Assembly: GCF_900101595.1 (NCBI RefSeq)
Contig: NZ_FMYY01000011.1
Coordinates: 72,173-136,172 of the forward strand
DNA from: Paenibacillus sp. cl123
Lineage (GTDB): Bacteria > Bacillota > Bacilli > Paenibacillales > NBRC-103111
Direction of reading: 5' to 3'
DNA: 64,000 bases
Shown here: positions 1-6,200 of the stretch, piece by piece
How the letters are laid out: every line of letters starts with the position of its first letter
How positions within the stretch are numbered: position 1 is the first letter of the stretch
Notes under the pieces: generated by a model
Databases searched by the model: none
What the model saw: the letters and a program-made list of their open reading frames with translations, nothing else
What the model was told of the DNA's origin: nothing
Made by a program: the position numbers and the translations under genes

Positions 1-351
1 AACTATGTAAAGCAGCATGGCGAACAAGAAGCCAATACGTTCAGCGCCAAGCCGGGCCAAAGCGAGCATGAAACCGGGCTGGCGATCGACGTGGCGGGTG
101 CCAATGGCAAATGTCCGGCCCAGGATTGCTTCGGAGCCACCAAAGAAGCGAAGTGGCTGGCCGAGCACGCCTCCGAATACGGGTTTATTATCCGGTATCC
201 GAAGGGCAAGGAAGCCATCACCGGCTACCAATACGAGCCTTGGCATCTGCGCTATGTCGGCGTCCAGCTTGCCAAGGAGCTGACAAAGCAGGGCCTGACG
301 CTGGAGGAGTATTACAGCAAGGGCGTTCCAGTTAACAAGCCGAGCAGCTAA
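1..351 (+). CDS. D-alanyl-D-alanine carboxypeptidase, VanY/M15B family (C-terminal part only)
   Basis: The reading frame is open from base 1, so the start lies outside the window; 116 residues remain. It contains the M15B zinc-site signature PGQSEHETGLAIDV (first His and Asp ligands) and, about 45 residues later, EPWHLRYVG, which supplies the second His and its neighbouring catalytic residues. These are the defining motifs of VanY-type peptidases, which remove the terminal D-Ala from peptidoglycan stem peptides outside the cell. The reading frame ends at TAA 349-351. The signal peptide or lipobox usual for the family would be in the missing part. A bidirectional terminator follows at 462-511. 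Family assignment is firm; the exact substrate is not determinable here. Confidence 0.9.
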   Translation, partial: NYVKQHGEQEANTFSAKPGQSEHETGLAIDVAGANGKCPAQDCFGATKEAKWLAEHASEYGFIIRYPKGKEAITGYQYEPWHLRYVGVQLAKELTKQGLTLEEYYSKGVPVNKPSS

Positions 352-461
352 AGGCAAGGCGGGGCCGCTCCGCTCTGAACATCTGTATAACGTTCATTTG
401 TGCGACCGTGTATCTGTGTATCGCGGCTTGCCGGCCCTCCGAGCCCTTAGCTCAAAGGCAC

Positions 462-511
462 AAAAAAGAGCTCTAAGCAACCAAGCGGCTTGGTTGCCTA
501 GAGCTCTTTTT
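462..511. terminator. bidirectional intrinsic terminator between convergent genes
   Basis: Near-perfect inverted repeat AAGAGCTCTAAGCAACCAAG / CTTGGTTGCCTAGAGCTCTT with an A-run on the left and a T-run on the right. It lies between the plus-strand carboxypeptidase end (351) and the minus-strand MEKHLA gene stop (512), so it can terminate both. Confidence 0.9.
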
Positions 512-982
512 CTAATCCAGACGCCGGTAACGCTCAAATGCCGCTGCCTGACCGCAGCGAACGCCCGTCTCATCGAGAACATTCCATACTGTGGCCTGCT
601 CGATGACGAATCGGCGGCCGCTTGCGGAAATGCGCACACCGCTGTAATCGCTGACAAAACCCTGCTCCCGCACAGCCCGCATGAATGCCTCCCGGGTATC
701 GCGCTCCACCTTCTCCGCTGTCAACCGGGAAGGCGTCCTGGTGAACGTCTCCCAGTCCATCTCCCACAGGTCCAGAGCTTGCTTGCTGCCGAAGTTCAAG
801 ACCGGGTCCGCTTCCATGCCATGAGACAGGATATAAAGCGGAGCCAGATATAAGCTCTCGGCCGCTCTCCGCGGCTCCACCTCTCCGATCAAGGAGCGGC
901 CGGTCCAATGGCGGTAGCTGCGGATGACCCGAAGCGCATGCTCATCGGTGGAACCAATCCCTCTCCGAACGCTGCTCGCCAC
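512..982 (-). CDS. MEKHLA domain-containing protein
   Basis: A 156-residue soluble protein. The body (HALRVIRSYRHWTGRSLIG, then LYILSHGMEADPVLNFGS with FGSKQALDLW and a PSRLTAE stretch) matches the MEKHLA domain, a PAS-like fold found alone in bacteria and at the C-terminus of plant HD-ZIP III factors. Bacterial members have no established role; ligand sensing is only inferred from the fold. I prefer the GTG at 982 because AAGGAGGTG sits seven bases upstream of it; an upstream in-frame GTG at 991 overlaps that Shine-Dalgarno. No membrane segment. The gene converges on the carboxypeptidase and stands alone. Confidence 0.8.
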   Translation of the reverse strand: MASSVRRGIGSTDEHALRVIRSYRHWTGRSLIGEVEPRRAAESLYLAPLYILSHGMEADPVLNFGSKQALDLWEMDWETFTRTPSRLTAEKVERDTREAFMRAVREQGFVSDYSGVRISASGRRFVIEQATVWNVLDETGVRCGQAAAFERYRRLD

Positions 983-1420
983 TCTACCCACCTCCTTCCT
1001 GTTACCGCATAAAGACTATGATTTCGCCCCGGCACCGGAAAACTCCTCCCGAACGAAGCGTAAGCCCCGGTTGCATGGCCAGCCGCCCCGCCCTATAAGC
1101 CGCAGACCGCCTATCCCATCAAAATGCTGTACCGCCTCAAGCGCCATTTCTTCGTTCCCTGAGCGCACAAGCGGACATCCATTGCCGCCCCGCATAACCG
1201 GACTCGATTTCATAGAAAAGCAGGAGGCCCTTTCCGAAGAAGGACTCTCCTGCTGCACTTGCGGCCTCCCATGCGGAGACTCATACTATTCGCTTACTTG
1301 CGGCTTCCGATACAGAGACTCGTATTGTTCGCTCCCTTGCGGTCCCGGATCATGGCGGCGAGCAGCTCGCTTCCTGCCGTTTCTCCGTACGGTATTCGTT
1401 ATAACGAACAGCAAGAGCTG
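983..1420. other. intergenic region without a convincing gene
   Basis: About 440 bases between the MEKHLA gene and the transglutaminase-like gene. ORFs exist on both strands (GTG 1258 minus, 924-1424 plus) but have no ribosome binding site or recognisable domain. The notable content is the 39-base tandem repeat at 1257-1334 and a palindrome TTCGTTATAACGAA near 1395-1408. Confidence 0.5.
1257..1334. repeat. 39-bp imperfect tandem repeat, two copies plus a fragment
   Basis: Copies begin ACTTGCGGCCTCCCATGCGG (1257) and ACTTGCGGCTTCCGATACAG (1296) and both end in a GAGACTC-T/GATT-TTCGCT segment; a partial third (CCTTGCGGTCCCGGA) follows. The period is a multiple of three, so plus-strand translation would give a 13-residue Cys-rich repeat, but no gene signal supports translation. 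Confidence 0.7.
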
Positions 1421-2218
1421 TTAATAAACCTTGGAGGCTTTATAGTCGCCGGCGTTTTTCGCAAATGTCCGGCTGCCCGTGCCTGCATCGACAGTCGTGT
1501 CGACGGTCAACCATTCACCATCTATCAAAATCTCATTCCATGCGTGATATTCCTTGACATTCTTCGATTCTCCCATGAGCAGCTTGGTCGGAATGCCCAA
1601 GCTTCTGTTCATAGCTGCGAACAAGGAGGCATAATCGTAGCAGATGCCCTTTTGTACGGCGAGCACTTGATCGAGATCCGGGATATAGCCTGTCTGCACG
1701 CTGGCAGCCAGCTCGTAGTCGTAGACGAGGTTGCTGGCGATATACGAGTAGATCGCTTCGGCCTTCTCGCGTTCCGTCTTCAGATCCTTCGTCAGCTCCA
1801 GCGCTTTATCCGTCACCGTCTGCGCTTCGTGCCAATTCACATTCTGGATCGAATGCAGGTAAACATCGGACTTATCCTGCATGTCCAGCTCAAGCATATC
1901 GCTATGAACCGGTTTATATTTATTTCCCGTCACTTGCTGAAGGATCGAGATTTTATAAGTGCCATTATCGAGCTGCAGCGGAAAATATTCCTCTTCGCCG
2001 TCGCCGGCCAGATCATACGTATAGTTGACGCCGTCCTTGCTGACCATCAGCTTTGTTTTCGCTGCTGCGGCGCTCTCGTAGACGATGCCGAATGCCCCTT
2101 GCTCCAGCTTTCCCGCATCCAGCCAAGAGGCGGAGTCCGCCTTGGCCGCCCAGGCGGCAGCCGGTAAATACGCCGTCATCAAACATACGGCCAAGCCTGC
2201 ACGCATCCATTGACGCAT
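1421..2218 (-). CDS. secreted transglutaminase-like cysteine protease-fold protein, under c-di-GMP riboswitch control
   Basis: 265 residues. Residues 1-25 form a signal peptide (RQWMRAGLAVCLMTAYLPAAAWA). The C-terminal half carries the transglutaminase-core triad: Cys in QKGICYDYASLF, His in KEYHAWNEIL, Asp in WLTVDTTVDAG. Bacterial secreted members act as peptidases or cross-linking enzymes at the cell wall; which applies here is unknown. ATG at 2218 has GGGAG eight bases upstream (2227-2231), directly after the proximal riboswitch. Two tandem cyclic-di-GMP-I aptamers occupy the leader and a separate promoter lies just after the sortase gene, so expression should respond to cyclic di-GMP. 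Proximity to the LPKTG adhesin and sortase suggests a shared role in surface assembly or adhesion (inference). Confidence 0.85.
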   Translation of the reverse strand: MRQWMRAGLAVCLMTAYLPAAAWAAKADSASWLDAGKLEQGAFGIVYESAAAAKTKLMVSKDGVNYTYDLAGDGEEEYFPLQLDNGTYKISILQQVTGNKYKPVHSDMLELDMQDKSDVYLHSIQNVNWHEAQTVTDKALELTKDLKTEREKAEAIYSYIASNLVYDYELAASVQTGYIPDLDQVLAVQKGICYDYASLFAAMNRSLGIPTKLLMGESKNVKEYHAWNEILIDGEWLTVDTTVDAGTGSRTFAKNAGDYKASKVY

Positions 2219-2231
2219 AAAAAAAACTCCC

Positions 2232-2322
2232 TTCGGTAGCTGGCTGCCATACTTCTAACGAAGCTTAGGCCCTTTAGCTTTGCGTCCCTGCCTTTCGGGC
2301 AGGTTTGCCATTATCGGTGATA
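2232..2322 (-). promoter_or_regulatory. cyclic-di-GMP-I (GEMM-I) riboswitch, proximal copy
   Basis: On the minus strand the segment reads GGCAAACC, a GAAA-capped P2 hairpin (CCTGCCC-GAAA-GGCAGG), GACGCAAAGC, then GGGCCTAAG...GTATGGCAGCC and CTACCG. This is the GEMM-I consensus. The tetraloop receptor is the classic 11-nucleotide form (CCTAAG/TATGG). The G before CAAACC, equivalent to the ligand-reading G20 of Vc2, is present, so c-di-GMP rather than cGAMP is predicted. The aptamer ends two bases before the GGGAG ribosome binding site of the transglutaminase-like gene, which suggests translational control. Confidence 0.93.
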
Positions 2323-2354
2323 AGTTTTGTAAGAAAAATAAAAAAAACAATCCG

Positions 2355-2442
2355 TTCGGTAACTGGCTGCCGTGCTCCCGATGGAGGGTAGGCCCTTTAG
2401 CTTTGCGTCCCCATCTTTCGACAGGTTTGCCGTTTATCGTGT
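2355..2442 (-). promoter_or_regulatory. cyclic-di-GMP-I (GEMM-I) riboswitch, distal copy
   Basis: A second aptamer, transcribed first: GGCAAACC, a GAAA-capped P2, GGGGACGCAAAGC, GGGCCTACC...CACGGCAGCC, then GTTACCG. The core matches the proximal copy, but the tetraloop-receptor bases differ (CCTACC/CACGG), so its docking and affinity may differ. A U-rich tract (2338-2348 on the minus strand) follows, which might be a weak termination site. G20-equivalent is G. Confidence 0.92.
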
Positions 2443-2499
2443 ATTGCTTTCTTTGAGAATATCATATTTTCGGGAAAATACAAGCCTAATTTTTAGTAG

Positions 2500-2528
2500 A
2501 TTATACCCATTTATTTTAAAATGGGCAA
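2500..2528 (-). promoter_or_regulatory. sigma-A promoter with operator-like palindrome, driving riboswitch-transglutaminase transcript
   Basis: Minus strand: -35 TTGCCC (2523-2528), 17-base spacer, -10 TATAAT (2500-2505). The -35 abuts the sortase stop codon. Inside the spacer is a perfect inverted repeat CCCATTT / AAATGGG (2506-2512 and 2519-2525), positioned as an operator or as a weak hairpin. A weaker alternative, TTGTAT-N16-TATTCT, lies at 2456-2483. Confidence 0.6.
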
Positions 2529-3212
2529 TTAGTCCTGACTGGCTTGGACGATAAGCCGATGAGTAGGATTCACGATCGGATCGCAGGTGATTAAGGTAAG
2601 AATACGGTCTTCCTCGCTGCGCTTCAAAACGGATATGTCGGAGGGCTCCACCCGCAATGTGCGAAAAACAGTGTAGGTTACCTTCCGGTCCGGCAGCTCC
2701 ACCACGATCTTATCGCCTCCCTCCAGCTCGTTCAAACGGTTGAACAGCCGCCCCTTTGTTTTGACCCGATGGGCTGCGATAGCGGCATTGCCCGGCTCGC
2801 CAAGCGGAGAGGTTTCTATCATATGAGCGGCAGCAAATCTCATATTCTCTTGAGTCGCTCCTTCTAGAACCGGTAGCTTGAGGGCGAGCTTCTCGATCGA
2901 CAGCACGGCGATGGCCGATTCGGCAGAAATAGGCTTAACCGGCTGAGCGGCTTCCCCTGCCTCACTCCGCTGCTCTGGGCTCCCCGCAGGCTCCGCTTCA
3001 TCCGCTTCCGCCCCGGTGCTGAGCAGCTCGGACAAGCGCTCATATTCCGCCTCCACCCGCCTCTCGGCTGCCGCTTCGGCAGCGGCGAAGCTTCGTTCGG
3101 TTGACGCAAGCAGTCGGCTTTCTTTATAGTCCGCCTGCCATTCCATCGCCTTCGGCAGCAGTACCAGGCCTACTCCCGCCGCCATCAATAGATAGCTCCA
3201 GCATCTTCTCAT
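2529..3212 (-). CDS. class D sortase
   Basis: 227 residues. An N-terminal membrane anchor (SYLLMAAGVGLVLLP, residues 5-19) is followed by an Ala/Glu-rich, probably coiled or disordered stalk (about 35-95) and the sortase barrel. Catalytic residues are visible: His in AIAAHRV, Cys in TLITCDP, Arg in THRLIV. The TLxTC form and size fit class D (housekeeping or pilus-like) sortases of Bacillaceae. It cleaves LPXTG-type signals between Thr and Gly and joins the protein to peptidoglycan. Its substrate is almost certainly the adjacent upstream gene, which ends in LPKTG. Start ATG 3212 has AGGAGGGG upstream. The 71-base gap to the adhesin gene has no terminator, so the two are probably co-transcribed. 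Confidence 0.92.
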   Translation of the reverse strand: MRRCWSYLLMAAGVGLVLLPKAMEWQADYKESRLLASTERSFAAAEAAAERRVEAEYERLSELLSTGAEADEAEPAGSPEQRSEAGEAAQPVKPISAESAIAVLSIEKLALKLPVLEGATQENMRFAAAHMIETSPLGEPGNAAIAAHRVKTKGRLFNRLNELEGGDKIVVELPDRKVTYTVFRTLRVEPSDISVLKRSEEDRILTLITCDPIVNPTHRLIVQASQD

Positions 3213-3283
3213 GTCCCGCCCCTCCTGCTTGTGTGACGTCCGCGACAGGCAGAGGCCGCCGGTTCACCCGGCAGCCTCCCTCC

Positions 3284-6200
3284 TCATGTGCGCTTGACGC
3301 GCCGCTTTCTTAATACCGCTCCCAGCATAAACAAACCTAGGCCTGTAAGCTGCAGAAGCAGGTGGCTGCCTTCACCGGTTTTGGGCAAAACCGTTACATT
3401 CGGCAATACCGCCTGAGGCTGCTGCGCTCCTTCGCCTTCAGCGCGATCCAAAGGTATTTTTTCGACATCAATGTCAATGAGTATTTCTTCTTCATTGCCA
3501 TTCGGATCGGTTACGATAATGGTGAATCCGTCCTTGCCGGTATAACCCGGCTCCGGTGTATAGACCCACTTGCCGTCATCCTCCAGCTCTACCTGGCCAT
3601 GCTCAGGCTGCTTGCCGATAGACGGCTTGCTGCCTGGAGGCACCTGGACAGCGCCGCCCGCCGGCGTATCTTCGTTCGTGACGATCTCCTCCGTTACTCC
3701 CGGCCCCGGCTTAACCGGCTGCTCAGGCTGAGGCATCACTGGAGTGACGGGCGTTGGTCCCGGATTCACCGGAGGTTCGGGCGTACCCGGTTCGACCGGA
3801 TTGACAGGCGTTACCGGAGGTCCGGGATTGCCGGGGTTAACCGGTCCGGAAGGACCGCCCTCATCCGGCTCCGATACCAGGCCGAGGTCGATCGACAAAT
3901 CTTCCCATGCGTTAGCCCCGCCGATAACAATCAGGTCGGTAAAGCCGCCGGTCCGTTTGTTTGAATCGAGCTCCGGAGAAACGCCATCCGCCGCTTCCCG
4001 GGTAGCGACGTAACCGGACGGGAGCATAAACTCGACATAATATTCCCCGCCCAGCAGCTGATCGAATAAATAGTAGCCCGGACGGCCGCTGCTGTCGTCG
4101 GCCGTTACCGTTTGCCCCAGCAGCTGCTTGGCTCCGTTGTACAGCTTGACGGTAACGCCGTTGCGTCCCAGCGTCTGTGCCTCATCCTGCGCTCCGTTGC
4201 CGTTCGCATCGTACCATACATAGTTGCCGATCGCACCCTTCGCAATCAAGCCCAGATCGATCGTATGATCGATCCAGCCGGCCGTCTCGCCGATTGTGAT
4301 CATAGCGGTGAAGCCTTCATCATCCGTTGCGTTCGAATCCAGTCCCCTCTGCGAGCCCTGAGCTTCCAGCGTCTTCGCATAATCCGCCGGAGGGACGAAC
4401 TGCACGTAGTAGTCGCCTGCGATCAGGTCATCGAAGAGATAGTAGCCGGGACGCCCCTGCGCGTCATTCGAGGTCGTCGTGACGGCGATCGGAGCTCCCG
4501 AGCGGTCAGGGCTGTATAGTCTGACCTCAACGCCGTTGATTCCGAGCGATGCTTCTTCGTTCTGCAGGCCGTCCCTATTCAGATCCAGCCATACATAGTT
4601 GCCGATCTCGCCCCGAGGCACGAGCCCCAGGTCGATCGTCAGATCATGCCAGCTGCCCGTCCCAATCGTAATTTTCTCCGTGAAGCCCGACGCATCCGTC
4701 TTGTTGGAGTCGGTCGCTTCGCCGGAAGCATTCGCCAGCGTAACGCCATAATCGGCTGGTATGACGAACTGAACATAATAATCACCGGCCGGCAATCCCT
4801 GGAACAAGTAATAACCAGGCTTGCCGTCTTTGTCGCGCGTAACGGTCTGTGCCAGCGGTGAACCTTCCGGCGACGTAAACAGCTTCACCGTCAAGCCGTT
4901 GATGCCCGGCTCGCCTGCATCCTGTACGCCGTCCTCATCGCGGTCCAGCCATACATAGTCGCCGATGGAACCGCGGGGCGATGTAATGACCGGCACTTCA
5001 TGAGTGGCCGTACCCGTAGGCGTCTCATCCGGCTTCACTACGACCGTATTGATCAGCTTGGCGCCATTCAGATCGGCGGCCGAAACTTGATACGTATAGG
5101 TAAGCTCCCGCGTCTCGCCGGACTTCAGCAAAGCGATCGGCGCAAGCCCCGTCACCTTGGAATCCGTAATGACCAGATTGTGCAGGTCCCGGCTTCCCGT
5201 ATTGGCGATCGTGACGACATAGTCGATCCAAGCTCCCGCTTGGGAGACGGACAAGGCGCTGCTCTTTTTCTTGACATCCAAGGCGGCTGTCGGAATACTC
5301 GCCTCATCCTTCAGCGGCACAGGCGACTCGTTATAATAGACGATCGCTTGGTTTACAAGATCGGTGCGATCGATATCCGAGGCAGTTACCGTATATTCCC
5401 CTTCAAGCTTCAGCGTTTTGCCAGGGTCCAGGCTTTTGACCGACAGCGAAGGGGCTGTGCCTGCATTGTTTATGTCCGTGATCACATCCGGACGGTTATG
5501 CGAATTTCCGTTCAGCGGTATAGGTTGCCCGTCGTAGACGAGGTTATGGAACGCCAGTCCCGCCTGCTGACGGTCCAGTTCATCGGTCAGCCGGATATTG
5601 TGCAACACGACGGACGATGTATTCGTGAAGCTGATGCTGTAGCGCACCTTGTTGCCTGCCAGCACATACTCCTGTGACGGGGCGGCTGCAGCCGTTCCCT
5701 GCTCCACGCTTTCGATCTTCTTCACCAGAGCCGCCCCGGGATGGCCTGCAGATTCTGAGGCTTCGATCAGTCCCAGGTCGATGGTGCGGTTCTTGCCGGC
5801 TGCCGGCAGCTTGATCGTATCGGTCCGGTAAGGCGTGTAGCCGCCTGCCGTGCTGCCTTTCGCTACTTTATTCGAATCCAGGTTCTGCGTATGGTCTGGA
5901 TCATCGCCCAACGCGTTCGCAACCGTAGGCGTATAATGAGCCGGCAGCATAAACTCTACTTCATACTCTCCGGCAGCAAGCCCCTGGAACAAATAATAGC
6001 CGGGATTGCCCTGCATATCATAGCCGGTTTTGCTGGAGCGATAAGGAACGATGTCGCCGGCGCGATACAGATTCACCGTAATGCCGTTGATGCCGGCCTT
6101 CTGGCTGCTGTCACCCGGATAGCTTTCGTTCTGCGTGCCGTCCCGGTCGCTGTCAAACCAGACAAAGTCGCCAATCTCTCCGAGCGGCGCGTTGACGTCC

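Noticed and set aside
1016-1258. 80-codon minus-strand frame (GTG start) between MEKHLA and transglutaminase genes
   Set aside because: No ribosome binding site, no recognisable domain; probably chance in GC-rich DNA.
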